From positions 6,977,001 to 7,041,000 of the forward strand of contig NZ_CP149798.1 of NCBI RefSeq assembly GCF_037940415.1: a stretch of DNA of 64,000 bases, given 5' to 3'. Every line of letters begins with the position of its first letter. Position 1 is the stretch's first letter. The stretch comes from Streptomyces sp. f51. Lineage in GTDB: Bacteria > Actinomycetota > Actinomycetes > Streptomycetales > Streptomycetaceae. Below the pieces are notes generated by a model. It made no database searches. It saw only the letters and a program-made list of their open reading frames with translations, and was not told where the DNA came from. This document shows, piece after piece, positions 54,019 through 62,682 of the stretch. The position numbers and the translations under genes were made by a program.

Positions 54019-54415
54019 CAGTTCGTCCCCCGGAGTGTCTCGACAGCCCGGTGACGACTTCTTGGTGGTGACCGGCACACAAAGCCTAGGCAACGCTGCC
54101 GGGAACCGGCAATGCGCATGCCATGCGGCGCGATGCACGATGGCGGCAGGGGAGCACGACGGATGGTCCTGTACCGGGCAGCGGCAGCGTCGCCGGTGTC
54201 CGGGACAAGACCGTGACGTGGGTGCTGCCGAAGTCCGGTGCGGCGGGTGCCGCCGGCGCCCGGGGGAGGGCCGAGGCGGGTGTGCCGGTGCCCGGGGAAC
54301 CCCCGGGGCCTCCGTGCCCGGCGCGGGACCGGGAAGCGCGGGGGGCTTTCCGTGCCCGGCGCGGGACCGGGAAGCGCGGAGGGCTTTTCGTGCCCGGCCG
54401 GCGCGGGTGCCGGAC
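54019..54415. other. Intergenic with 38-bp direct repeat
   Basis: 397 bp between two leftward regulator genes. It is dominated by GC-rich repeats at 54313-54398; no credible coding frame is seen. The promoter of the PucR-type gene should lie near 54050-54130, where the sequence is less GC-rich (CACAAAGCCTAGG). Confidence 0.55.
54313..54398. repeat. 38-bp tandem repeat
   Basis: Two copies (54313-54350, 54351-54388) of a unit beginning CGTGCCCGGCGCGGGACCGG differ at two bases, and the first ten bases of a third copy follow. It lies just after the TetR gene end. Confidence 0.88.
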
Positions 54416-54985
54416 TCAGGGCGCGGGCCAGTTCCGCAGCAGGGCGTCGAGGGCGTCCAGGATGCGCGTCCAGCTCTCCCCCGAGTCCGGGGCGCTGTGG
54501 CTGAATCCTCCACTCATCTCCAGGCTGACATAGCCGTGGAACAGACTGCCCAGCATCCGGACCGCATGGGTCTCGTCCGGTTCCGTGAGGTCGTAGCCCC
54601 GCAGGATCGCCCGCATCATCCGCGCGTGCTTGACGCCCGCGCTCGCCGCCGCCGTCTCCGGGTCGAGCCTCAGCTGCGCGGCGGCATAGCGGCCCGGGTG
54701 TTCCCGGGCGTAGTCGCGGTAGACGTTCGCGAAGGCGGTCAGGGCGTCCCGTCCGGCCCGTCCGGCCAGCGCGGCCGCGCCCCGCTCGGCGAGTTCGTCC
54801 AGGGCGAGGAGGGCGATCCGGGTCCTGAGGTCCTGTGAGTTCTTCACGTGCGAGTAGAGGCTCGCCACCTTGACGTCGAACCGCCTGGCCAGCGCCGAGA
54901 CGGTCACCTGCTCGAAGCCGACCTCGTCGGCCAGGTCCGCCCCCGCCCGTGTCAGGCGTTCGGTGTTCAGCCCCGCACGGCCCAT
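54416..54985 (-). CDS. TetR family regulator, divergent from FBP gene
   Basis: 189 residues. Helix-turn-helix at 8-55: TRAGADLADEVGFEQVTVSA, LARRFDVKVASLYSHVKNSQ. The C-terminal domain carries the WHG-type pattern (GSLFHGYVSLEMSGGFSH). ATG 54985; the perfect palindrome at 55028-55050 lies between it and the divergent FBP gene, so this protein very probably represses both. Confidence 0.9.
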   Translation of the reverse strand: MGRAGLNTERLTRAGADLADEVGFEQVTVSALARRFDVKVASLYSHVKNSQDLRTRIALLALDELAERGAAALAGRAGRDALTAFANVYRDYAREHPGRYAAAQLRLDPETAAASAGVKHARMMRAILRGYDLTEPDETHAVRMLGSLFHGYVSLEMSGGFSHSAPDSGESWTRILDALDALLRNWPAP

Positions 54986-55027
54986 GGCCCACCTGCCCTT
55001 CCTCTAGCCGACGTAACCGATTATGCA

Positions 55028-55050
55028 TTTGCCTAAAGCGTTTAGGCAAA
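55028..55050. promoter_or_regulatory. TetR operator palindrome
   Basis: TTTGCCTAAA and TTTAGGCAAA, separated by GCG, form a perfect 23-bp palindrome 15 bp before the FBP gene start and 43 bp before the tetR start. AT content is far above the surroundings. Typical in size and position for a TetR dimer site. Confidence 0.88.
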
Positions 55051-55064
55051 TTACCGTGAGCCTT

Positions 55065-55556
55065 ATGAAGCCGTTGACCGAGCAAGAGATCCGTGCCGCG
55101 TTCGTGAACTGCACCAAGGGGGAGGCGAAGCGCCTCTCCGTCCCGCGCGACCTGGCCGACCGGCCCTGGGACGACCTCGACTACCTCGGCTGGCGCGACC
55201 CCCAGGCCCCCGACCGCGCCTATGTGGTGGCCGAGCTGGACGACGGTCTGAAGGGTCTGGCACTGCGCTGCCCCAGCCCGGGCGTGGGGCAGCTGCGGCG
55301 CAGCATGTGCTCCATGTGTGTGACCACCCACACCGGAGGTGTCTCGCTGATGGTCGCGCCCAAGGCGGGAAAGGCCGGGCAGCAGGGCAACTCGGTGGGC
55401 GCCTACATATGCAGTGACCTCGCCTGCTCGCTGTATGTGCGGGGGAAGAGGGACGCGGGCATGGGAGGGCGGCTCCACGAGTCACTGACCCTGGAGGAGA
55501 AGATCCGGCGGACCGTGGAGAACGTCGCCGCGTTCATCGCCAAGGTGACGGCCTGA
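55065..55556 (+). CDS. FBP-domain zinc-finger protein (EF-G-binding/FusB-like)
   Basis: 163 residues. N-terminal helical part (PLTEQEIRAAFVNCTKGEAK) and a C-terminal treble-clef zinc finger with CSMC and ICSDLAC, the four-Cys layout of the FBP domain found in FusB-type proteins that bind elongation factor G. In staphylococci these rescue fusidic-acid-blocked ribosomes (family knowledge). ATG 55065 after GTGAG is used; GTG 55056 is possible. Controlled by the adjacent TetR palindrome. Confidence 0.85.
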   Translation: MKPLTEQEIRAAFVNCTKGEAKRLSVPRDLADRPWDDLDYLGWRDPQAPDRAYVVAELDDGLKGLALRCPSPGVGQLRRSMCSMCVTTHTGGVSLMVAPKAGKAGQQGNSVGAYICSDLACSLYVRGKRDAGMGGRLHESLTLEEKIRRTVENVAAFIAKVTA

Positions 55557-55665
55557 GCCGGGTGTTGCGGGGGCGGGCCGCGGCGCGAACGCCGCGGCCG
55601 TGACACCGGACTTCACCGGATCCCACGGGACGAGATGCACGTCCCTTATGCATGAACCGAGTTGA

Positions 55666-56451
55666 CTAGGCGCCGGCCGTCTTCGCCTCTGTCTTCGCCT
55701 CCGTCTTCGCCTCCGTCTTCGTCTTCGCCTTCGCCTCGCCCTTCACCGGCTGCTGCGCGACGGGCGACGGCACGGACGGCTCCTTGGCGTCGACGGCCGT
55801 GTAGAACACGGAACTGCCCTGCTTGGCGCGGTGGGCATGGCTCTTGGCCACGAGGTTCTCAAGGGTGGTCCGGACGACATTGGTCTGGATGCGGCGCTCG
55901 GGATGCGTCTCGCCCAGCGCCGTCGAGACCTCCGCCGCGGACCGCGGTTCCCGCTGCTCCGTGAGATAGCGGCGGATGAGGTCGATGAGGGTGGGCTGGG
56001 CCGAGCCGTCATTCGACCCGGGCTTCCTGGCCGCGGACGCCCCGGCAGCGGTCGTCCTTCCGCTGTCGGCCTTCTTGGCCCGCGAACGCCTGCCCGCGGT
56101 GGTCTTGCCGCCGGCCGTCCTGCCTCCGACCGCCTTGGCCACGACGGACTTGCCCGTGGCGGACTTGCCTTCCGGGGCCTTGCCTTCCGCGGACTTGGCG
56201 GACGTCTTCTGACGGGGCACCGAGGTCGCCGCCGGCTCGGGGGCGGTCGTGGCGGGCGCGCCGGTCGTTCCGAGCGCCTGCTGAAGGTTGGTGAGGACGG
56301 CGTGGTCGTGCCGCAGAGCGGTCAACTGCTCCTGCAACGCCTCCATTTCCGCCCCGACGCGCTCCTGCTCCTTGGCGTTGCGCTCCAGGTCGGCGACCAC
56401 CTGGGCCGTGTACTGCGATGTCAGTTCGGTGGGAGTCTTGGTCTCGGGCAC
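55666..56451 (-). CDS. Coiled-coil, Lys/Ala-rich winged-helix protein
   Basis: About 261 residues from GTG 56451. Residues 8-60 form a coiled coil (VVADLERNAKEQERVGAEME and on). Residues 80-160 are Lys/Ala/Gly-rich with AVGGRTAGGKTTAGRRSRAK. A winged-helix domain lies at about 165-235 (TLIDLIRRYLTEQREPRSAA, NVVRTTLENLVAKSHAHRAK). The end is a repeated EAKTEAKTEAK. Likely a DNA-binding chromatin-type protein; no direct family name is recognised. It stands alone. Confidence 0.72.
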   Translation of the reverse strand: MPETKTPTELTSQYTAQVVADLERNAKEQERVGAEMEALQEQLTALRHDHAVLTNLQQALGTTGAPATTAPEPAATSVPRQKTSAKSAEGKAPEGKSATGKSVVAKAVGGRTAGGKTTAGRRSRAKKADSGRTTAAGASAARKPGSNDGSAQPTLIDLIRRYLTEQREPRSAAEVSTALGETHPERRIQTNVVRTTLENLVAKSHAHRAKQGSSVFYTAVDAKEPSVPSPVAQQPVKGEAKAKTKTEAKTEAKTEAKTAGA

Positions 56452-56856
56452 GATGGGACCTTTCTTCGGCGCGCGGTCGGCACATGAACACACCGGGAAG
56501 GTGCCGTGGGGCAGGGTGTGTTGGTGTTGACCGGCTGCATGGCTGGGCGACCGCACTTGATGCGTATGCCCCGGCTTACAGATAGTACGGACAGTGTTGG
56601 CCCGTTGTTCCTTTCGCGTGCCGGTTCGCCCCAAAGGGGAGTTCGGGCCGTGCCCCGGGATTGACTCCCGTGTGTGCCGTCCGGGCCCCGTTCCGCGCAC
56701 ATGAGGTGCCGCCCGAACTCGCCCGTGGCACACGTACGGAGCGTCGTCGAGGGTGTCCGGGGAAGTCGGCGACGGCGCCGACTGGACGGGCCGCTCGCGG
56801 GTAGACGGGCCTGTACGGCAGGACATGAACGGGGCGAGCGGAAGCGAGGTCGGGCG
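56452..56856. other. Divergent gap before ATPase gene
   Basis: 405 bp between the winged-helix gene (leftward) and an RsbW-like gene (rightward). TTGATG at 56557-56562 and AGATAG 17 bp later form a fair rightward promoter; TACTAT read leftward overlaps it. The rest is GC-rich and shows no gene. Confidence 0.45.
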
Positions 56857-57276
56857 ATGGCGGTCAAGGCGATGGGCTGGGCGCACTCGTTCCCGGTTTC
56901 CGGAGGAGTGAGCGCCGGACGACGATGGACCCGGCGGCAACTGGAGTCCCTGGCATGGACGGCGGAGGAACCCGAGACGGTGGACTCCGTCGTGCTGACG
57001 GTGTCCGAACTGCTCACCAACGCCCACATCCACGCCCACAGCGACGCGCGCCTCGTCCTCACCTGGGACGGCGACTGCCTGCATGTGAGTGTCCACGACG
57101 ACGACCCCACACCGCCGCTCCAGCGGGACCCGGAGCCGGGAGCGGTGTCCGGCCGCGGGGTGGGCATCGTACGGATGCTCGCCGACGAGTGGGGCATGAA
57201 GTGCCAACGGCACGGGAAGACGGTCACGGCCTGCTTCCGCCCGGCCGCCGCCCGGGAACGGGCTGACGGCGGCTGA
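56857..57276 (+). CDS. RsbW-like ATP-binding regulatory protein
   Basis: 139 residues with one histidine-kinase-like ATPase domain: VVLTVSELLTNAHIHAHSDA (N box), VHDDDPTPP (G1) and SGRGVGIVRMLADEWG (G2). Such small proteins phosphorylate anti-sigma antagonists or act as anti-sigma factors. ATG 56857 follows GCGAGG. Second RsbW-like gene in this window; no cognate partner adjacent. Confidence 0.84.
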   Translation: MAVKAMGWAHSFPVSGGVSAGRRWTRRQLESLAWTAEEPETVDSVVLTVSELLTNAHIHAHSDARLVLTWDGDCLHVSVHDDDPTPPLQRDPEPGAVSGRGVGIVRMLADEWGMKCQRHGKTVTACFRPAAARERADGG

Positions 57277-57313
57277 GACGCTGTGACCGACGCTTGCGTG
57301 TCACCGGCCGCCT

Positions 57314-57483
57314 GCGCCCGGCCGACCTGACGGCCCGGCCGACTTGACGGCTCGGCCGACTTGACGGCTCGGCCGACTTGACGGCTCGGCCGACTTGACG
57401 GCTCGGCCGACTTGACGGCTCGGCCGACTTGACGGCTCGGCCGACTTGACGGCTCGGCCGACCTGACGGCACGACCTACCTGC
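57314..57483. repeat. 17-bp minisatellite
   Basis: Eight near-identical 17-bp units CGGCTCGGCCGACTTGA from 57331 to 57466, six of them perfect (57348-57449), with one degraded unit on each side. Each unit contains CGGCTCGGCCG and TTGAC. It fills the gap between an ATPase gene and a membrane-protein gene. Confidence 0.93.
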
Positions 57484-57569
57484 CGCCCGGCCGGCCTGCC
57501 GGAACGGCCCGCCCGCCCGGTCGGCCCACCCGCCGGGCGCGGGCGTGGAGGCCCGCCTATGGTGAACGG

Positions 57570-58094
57570 GTGAGCGGCTCCAGCGTCCCGCCCGAGGACG
57601 GAGACGGCACGGCCAGGAAGGCGGGCCACCGGACCGACTACGCGGGCGCCATCTACGGCTCGATCCTGGCGGCGTCCGTGGTCGCCACGGCCGGAACCAC
57701 GGGGGACTTCCCGCGGCTCCAGGCCGTCGTGCTGCTGGAGGTCACCGGAGTGGTGTTCTGGGCGACCCATGTGTACGCCCAGCTCGCCGGGGAACGCCTG
57801 GTCGGCCGCCCCTGGTCCCTGCGCCAGATCCGCCGGATCGGCACGCACGAGTGGTCCATCGTCGAGGCGGCCACCCTGCCCGCCGTCGCCGTGGCCCTCA
57901 GCGCGGTGTTCGGGACGAGTGTGAACACGGGCCTGTGGATCGCGCTGGCCGTCGCGGTGGCCCAGCAGGTCATGTGGGCCTGCCTCGGAGCCGTGCGCGC
58001 CGGCGCCTCCCGCGGCCTGGTCGTCGCCGAGGGCTTCGTCAACCTGGCCCTCGGACTGACCATCGTGACGGCCAAGGTCGTCCTGAAGCACTGA
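57570..58094 (+). CDS. Conserved four-segment membrane protein
   Basis: 174 residues from GTG 57570. After a hydrophilic start come about four hydrophobic segments: GAIYGSILAASVVATAG, VVLLEVTGVVFWATHVYAQL, AATLPAVAVALSAVFG, and GLWIALAVAVAQQVMWACLG with a further one near the end. No transporter motif is recognised. Conserved in actinobacteria as far as I can judge. Located between the minisatellite and the GH15 gene. Confidence 0.72.
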   Translation: MSGSSVPPEDGDGTARKAGHRTDYAGAIYGSILAASVVATAGTTGDFPRLQAVVLLEVTGVVFWATHVYAQLAGERLVGRPWSLRQIRRIGTHEWSIVEAATLPAVAVALSAVFGTSVNTGLWIALAVAVAQQVMWACLGAVRAGASRGLVVAEGFVNLALGLTIVTAKVVLKH

Positions 58095-58236
58095 GCATCC
58101 CGTGACCGGCGCCGTGCGTCCCGCATGTGCCTCAGGCGGTCCGGGGTGCCCGAGCGTCCGGGCACCCCGGACCTCGCGGAAGTCGTTAGCCTGGAGCGGA
58201 GGGGGAGGATCGGGTGACGGCCCAGAGGAGGCCGGT

Positions 58237-60129
58237 ATGGCCGGTACGGCAGACATGCATTCCGGTGTCGGAGCCGAGGGCGGACCCCGTGGCGCGCCGG
58301 GTGGCGCGTACGGCACGGGTACGCCCCGCTACCTTCCGATCGCCGACCACGGCCTGATCGGCGACCTGCGCAGCGCGGCCCTGGTCGGCACCGACGGCAC
58401 CATCGACTGGTACTGCTGTGCGCGCTTCGACGCGCCCAGCGTCTTCGCCTCCATCCTGGACGCCGACCGGGGCGGCTGCTTCGAACTGGCGGCGGACGTT
58501 CCGGCGCGGACGAAGCAGTTCTACTTCCCCGACACGAACGTGCTGATCACCCGGTTCTTCGCGGACGACGGGGTCGGGGAGATCCAGGACTTCATGCCGG
58601 TCGTGGACGAGTCCCGCGAGGCCGACCGGCACCGCCTGATCCGCCGGGTCGTGTGCGTCCGCGGGACCCTGCCGTTCCGCGCCCGGGTGGCGCCCCGCTT
58701 CGCCTACGGGACGGTCCCGCACACCGTGCACGTCGACGCGGGCCAGGCCGTCTTCTCCACGCCCGCGCTCAGACTGGCACTCACGTCGACGGTGCCCATC
58801 GAGGTCGCGGGGCAGGACGTGTGGTCGCTGTTCAAGCTGAGCGAGGGGGAGACGGCGGTCTTCGCCCTGGACCGGATCACCGACGAGGTGGCCCCGCGAT
58901 TCTGCGCGGTGACGGAGGCCGAGCGGGACTTCAAGGCCACCGTGCGCTACTGGCGGCACTGGCTGTCGCAGTCGCGCTACCGGGGCCGCTGGCGGGAGAT
59001 GGTCCACCGCTCCGCCCTCACCCTGAAACTGCTGACGTACGCCCCCACGGGCGCCATCATCGCCGCGCCGACCACCAGCCTGCCCGAGCGGATCGGCGGC
59101 GAACGCAACTGGGACTACCGCTACGTGTGGATCCGGGACGCGGCCTTCTGCGTGTACGCGCTGCTGCGCCTCGGCTTCACCGACGAGGCCGAGGCGTTCA
59201 TGGGCTTCCTGTCCGAGCACGTCCAGACGGGCATACCGGAGGACGTCGGCCCCGACGGTCCCTTGCAGATCATGTACGGCATCGACGGGCGCCGCGACCT
59301 GCCCGAACGCGAGCTGCCCCATTTGGAGGGCTATCGCGGCTCCGCTCCCGTGCGGATCGGCAACGGCGCCGTCGGCCAGCTCCAGCTGGACATCTACGGC
59401 GCCCTGATCGACTGCCTCTACCTCTACGACAAGTGGGGGCAGCCCCTCTCCAGCGCGCACTGGGACAACATCCGCGGACTGGTCGACTGGGTGTGCGAGC
59501 ACTGGGACCAGCCCGACGAAGGGGTGTGGGAGACCCGAGGGGGCCGCAAACCCTTCCTCTACTCCCGTGTCATGTGCTGGGTGGCCATCGAACGTGCCAT
59601 GCGGCTGGCCCGGCACCGGGGTCTGCCCGCGGACGTGCTGCGCTGGGGTGACGCCCGGGACGCGATCTACCAGCGCATCATGAGCCGGGGCTGGTCGAAG
59701 GAGCGCAACGCCTTCACCCAGGTCGAGAACAGCGACATCCTCGACGCCTCGCTGCTGATGATGCCTCTCGGGAAGTTCATCTCCCCGACCGACCCGAAAT
59801 GGCTCGCCACCCTCGACGCCCTGGGGGAGGACCTGGTCTCCGACTCCCTGGTCTACCGCTACGACCCGCAGACCAGCCCCGACGGCCTCACGGGCGAGGA
59901 GGGCACCTTCTCGATCTGCTCCTTCTGGTATGTCGAGGCCCTCACCCGGGCGGGCCGGCTCGACGAGGCCCGGCTCGCCTTCGAGAAGATGCTCACCTAC
60001 GCCAACCACCTCGGCCTGTACGCCGAGGAGATCGGCCACACCGGCGAACAGTGCGGCAACTTCCCGCAGGCCTTCACCCATCTCGCCCTGATCAGCGCCG
60101 CGTTCAACCTCGACCGACGGCTGGGCTGA
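58237..60129 (+). CDS. GH15 family glycosidase (glucoamylase/trehalase type)
   Basis: 630 residues. An N-terminal beta domain (YLPIADHGLIGDLRSAALVG, DGTIDWYCCARFDAPSVFAS) and an alpha/alpha barrel with GGERNWDYRYVWIRDAAF and the late TGEEGTFSICSFWYVEAL, which holds a catalytic Glu. Actinobacterial members of this length include trehalases and glucoamylases; no signal peptide, so it acts on internal trehalose or glucans. ATG 58237 follows GGAGG at 6-7 bases. Confidence 0.88.
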   Translation: MAGTADMHSGVGAEGGPRGAPGGAYGTGTPRYLPIADHGLIGDLRSAALVGTDGTIDWYCCARFDAPSVFASILDADRGGCFELAADVPARTKQFYFPDTNVLITRFFADDGVGEIQDFMPVVDESREADRHRLIRRVVCVRGTLPFRARVAPRFAYGTVPHTVHVDAGQAVFSTPALRLALTSTVPIEVAGQDVWSLFKLSEGETAVFALDRITDEVAPRFCAVTEAERDFKATVRYWRHWLSQSRYRGRWREMVHRSALTLKLLTYAPTGAIIAAPTTSLPERIGGERNWDYRYVWIRDAAFCVYALLRLGFTDEAEAFMGFLSEHVQTGIPEDVGPDGPLQIMYGIDGRRDLPERELPHLEGYRGSAPVRIGNGAVGQLQLDIYGALIDCLYLYDKWGQPLSSAHWDNIRGLVDWVCEHWDQPDEGVWETRGGRKPFLYSRVMCWVAIERAMRLARHRGLPADVLRWGDARDAIYQRIMSRGWSKERNAFTQVENSDILDASLLMMPLGKFISPTDPKWLATLDALGEDLVSDSLVYRYDPQTSPDGLTGEEGTFSICSFWYVEALTRAGRLDEARLAFEKMLTYANHLGLYAEEIGHTGEQCGNFPQAFTHLALISAAFNLDRRLG

Positions 60130-60157
60130 CACCCCGGCGCGGGCCGTCGGCCGTTCC

Positions 60158-60979
60158 TCAGGGCGCGGTGAACAGACCGGGGAAGCGGGGCGCGAGCCAG
60201 GGCTTGCGGCCCCGGACGAGGATGCGGCCGCGCAGGATCGGGCCGAACTGCCCCTGGCGGCCGAGCGCCATCAGCAGGAAGGTGACCGGTTCGATCGAGA
60301 TGGTGCAGTCCGGGCCGGCCACCGGCTGCTCGTCGACGCTCACCTCGCCGTCGGTCAGCGTCACGCCGAACCCGCCGCCGCCCCACAGTCGTACGGCGTA
60401 GCGGGCGTTCATGCCGGCGGTGTTGCGCGGTTCGGCCACGCGCGGCATCGCCCTGAGGAGGAACGGCAGGGTCAGCGCGGCCCGGGTGCGGTCGAGCATG
60501 TGCGGGCGCCCCAGGGCGCGGGCCAGGTCGTATCCGTGGCCGAGCATGTGGGTGAGGAGATACGCGCCGAGCTCCTGTGGGCTCATCGTGCCCAGCGGGG
60601 TGACCACGGGCCCCTCCAGGGAGCCCTTCTCCAGGGCTTCGGCGCAGGCGTCGGCGTGTTCGACGATCATCGCGGCCAGGGGCTCGGCCCGCCGCTCGGT
60701 GAACTCCTCCAGCGAGCGTTCGTTGGCCTCGGCGAGACTCTGTGGCGTGCCGTCGCCGTAGGGGCGTGGCCGTCCCGCCGCTATGTGGGCCATCAGCTCG
60801 TTGGCCAGGGCCAGATGCGCGGCCGCCTCGCCGACGGTCCACTCGGCCCCGGGGATCCGGCGCGCCATGTCGGTGCCGGGCGAGAGGAGCGCGGCGATCT
60901 CCGCGGCGGTCTCGTGTATCGCCGCACCCAGTCCTTCGGGCAGCGGCCCGCGCAGGTCCCGCCCCGTCACTGAGTCCAC
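60158..60979 (-). CDS. Maleylpyruvate isomerase-like/SCP2 domain protein
   Basis: About 273 residues. N-terminal half is a DinB-like helical bundle as in mycothiol-dependent maleylpyruvate isomerase (AEWTVGEAAAHLALANEL, with a His for metal, and LLTHMLGHGYDLARALG). The C-terminal half is an SCP2 sterol-carrier-like fold (EPVTFLLMALGRQGQFGPIL). GTG 60979 follows AGGAGAGG. Function of this architecture is unknown. Convergent with GH15. Confidence 0.82.
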   Translation of the reverse strand: MDSVTGRDLRGPLPEGLGAAIHETAAEIAALLSPGTDMARRIPGAEWTVGEAAAHLALANELMAHIAAGRPRPYGDGTPQSLAEANERSLEEFTERRAEPLAAMIVEHADACAEALEKGSLEGPVVTPLGTMSPQELGAYLLTHMLGHGYDLARALGRPHMLDRTRAALTLPFLLRAMPRVAEPRNTAGMNARYAVRLWGGGGFGVTLTDGEVSVDEQPVAGPDCTISIEPVTFLLMALGRQGQFGPILRGRILVRGRKPWLAPRFPGLFTAP

Positions 60980-61200
60980 GTCGTTCGCCTCTCCTGCGGG
61001 CCCCGCGCCACCGGGCCGTGGGCGGCCCTGGTGCGGCGGGGCGCCATGTGCACACCGGTCGTACAGGAGACCAGGCATCGCGGGCGGCGGCAAGACCCTG
61101 AGCAGGGAGAACGTGTGCGGACGACGTGATGCCGAGGGCAAAGCGGTCATTCGCCCCAGGGCCGATGTCCAGTGGCGGGGGGAGCCCGGAAAACGATGGA

Positions 61201-61235
61201 GCCGGACGGAACACCTGTGGTGTGTCCCGTCCGGC
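61201..61235. terminator. Terminator of chitinase gene
   Basis: GCCGGACGG and CCGTCCGGC form a perfect 9-bp stem, extended by imperfect pairing toward the loop, 13 bp after the chitinase stop (leftward). Confidence 0.85.
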
Positions 61236-61247
61236 CCCCGTCGGATG

Positions 61248-62468
61248 TCAGCAGGTGCCCTCGTCCTGCCACGGACCCCAGTCGACGCCGGTCGGCGTCT
61301 CGTTCTGGGTCCACCACTTGGCCTTCCAGTTGTGGTGGTTGTACGAGGCCTCGTCGCCCGCGGTGTAGACCGTGGCCGAGTTCCACGCCGTCTTGCAGCC
61401 GCTGCTCGGCGGCGTGGGCGTGGGCGTGGGCGTCGGGGTCGGTGTGCCGGTGGGCGGGGTCGCGCCGGCGAACTTCACCGAGTACTTCGCGAAGTCCCAG
61501 GAGTTCTGGGCCACGCTGGAGCACGTGCCCGACGTGCGGCCGCCGTTGTCGGCGGGGGAGCACTGCCGGTCCCGGTTGAGGGACCAGAAGGTGAAGCGGT
61601 CCATGTTGTGGCTCGTGACGAAGTCCAGCACGGTCTGGAAGTCGGCCTGGGAGAAGTACTCACCGCTGTCGCTGCGGCCGTTCATCCCGGAGAAGCCCTC
61701 ATGGGCGTACGCGGTCGCCTGGTCCCAGCCGAACGTCGACTGGAGGATCGAGTTGAAGCCGGCGAGCGCGCTGGTCTGGGACGCGGCGCCGTTGAAGCCG
61801 CCGTCGAACGGCATGATGGAGAAGTTGTTCGGAGTGAAGCCCTGCGACTTCGCCTCCAGCAGCATCTGCTTGCCGAACCAGCCGGTTCCGTCCGCCGTTC
61901 CCGCCGTGGTGACGGACACGTACAGACCCGGGTTGTTCTGCTGGAGGATCTTGGCGGCGCCGATCTCGTTCTTGATGGCCGCCGTGTTCTCGTACTCCGG
62001 CTCCTCCAGGTCGAAGTCGATGGCGTGCAGACCGTACTTGGTGATGACCTGCTGGTAGGCGGCGGCGGTGGCGGCCGCGTCCGAGCAGGTCTGGCCGAGC
62101 TTGGTGCCGCCGTAACCGCCGATCGAGATGGAGACGTCGCCGCCCTTGGCGCGGATGGTGTTGATGACCGACTGCACGGCGGTGTCCGAGGAAACCGCGG
62201 CCGTGCCGCCCCAAGTGGGCGAGCAGCCGCCGCCGTTGGGGGCGAGGACGAAGGCGAGCTGGAACGCCTTGAGCCCGGTCGCGTCCATGATGGCGGCCGC
62301 GTCCGGCGGGTCGTTGTCCAGCGGCATCAGATAGGGGGCGGCGGCGTACCAACGGTTGCTGAGCGCGGTGGTCGCGCCCGAGGCGCTGCCCGCGACCAGG
62401 GCGGTCGTGCCGACCGCGGCCAGGCTCACGGCGGCTGCCGCGCCGAGAGCTGCGCGAAGACGTCTCAC
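61248..62468 (-). CDS. Secreted chitinase, GH18 with CBM5/12
   Basis: 406 residues. Signal peptide 1-31 (RRLRAALGAAAAVSLAAV). GH18 barrel about 38-330 with SISIGGYGG and the catalytic strand HAIDFDLEE, whose Glu is the acid; the first Asp of the usual DxxDxDxE is His here. A Thr/Pro linker (TPTPTPTPTP) leads to a CBM5/12 chitin-binding module with NWKAKWWTQNETP. GTG 62468 follows TGGAGG. Two DasR-type sites upstream point to control by N-acetylglucosamine. Confidence 0.9.
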   Translation of the reverse strand: MRRLRAALGAAAAVSLAAVGTTALVAGSASGATTALSNRWYAAAPYLMPLDNDPPDAAAIMDATGLKAFQLAFVLAPNGGGCSPTWGGTAAVSSDTAVQSVINTIRAKGGDVSISIGGYGGTKLGQTCSDAAATAAAYQQVITKYGLHAIDFDLEEPEYENTAAIKNEIGAAKILQQNNPGLYVSVTTAGTADGTGWFGKQMLLEAKSQGFTPNNFSIMPFDGGFNGAASQTSALAGFNSILQSTFGWDQATAYAHEGFSGMNGRSDSGEYFSQADFQTVLDFVTSHNMDRFTFWSLNRDRQCSPADNGGRTSGTCSSVAQNSWDFAKYSVKFAGATPPTGTPTPTPTPTPTPPSSGCKTAWNSATVYTAGDEASYNHHNWKAKWWTQNETPTGVDWGPWQDEGTC

Positions 62469-62532
62469 TGTGCCTCCAGAGGGGTGGGGGAGCCCCCAGC
62501 TTCCGGGTTCTGTCGCGATCACGTCAATATGT

Positions 62533-62566
62533 TGGACTAGACCAAATGGGTCTTTGGACTAGACCA
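62533..62566 (-). promoter_or_regulatory. Tandem DasR-responsive elements (dre)
   Basis: TGGACTAGACCA occurs at 62533-62544 and again at 62555-62566, 22 bp apart. It differs by one base from the dre core TGGTCTAGACCA recognised by the GlcNAc-utilisation regulator DasR, and such direct repeats are typical of Streptomyces chitinase promoters. Confidence 0.85.
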
Positions 62567-62667
62567 GGCGAAGTCTTTACCCGGCGGCCGTTCCCGCCGC
62601 GTTCCGGTGGTCCCTCGCGGCCCCCAGGTCCTGCCCGGACGCCCGGAAATGACGTGCGCAGACATCT

Positions 62668-62682
62668 TGTCACTGAGTGACA
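62668..62682. promoter_or_regulatory. 15-bp palindrome, possible operator
   Basis: TGTCACTGAGTGACA is a perfect palindrome about a central G. It is 200 bp before the chitinase start and 480 bp before the lipase start; what binds it is not known. Confidence 0.45.

Noticed and set aside
57224..57472. Minus-strand frame encoding a 17-residue repeat protein
   Set aside because: The apparent protein repeat is only the 17-bp minisatellite read three times per 51 bp; no start signal or flanking domain.
57314..57483. CRISPR-like array
   Set aside because: Units are directly adjacent with no spacers, and no cas genes are near.
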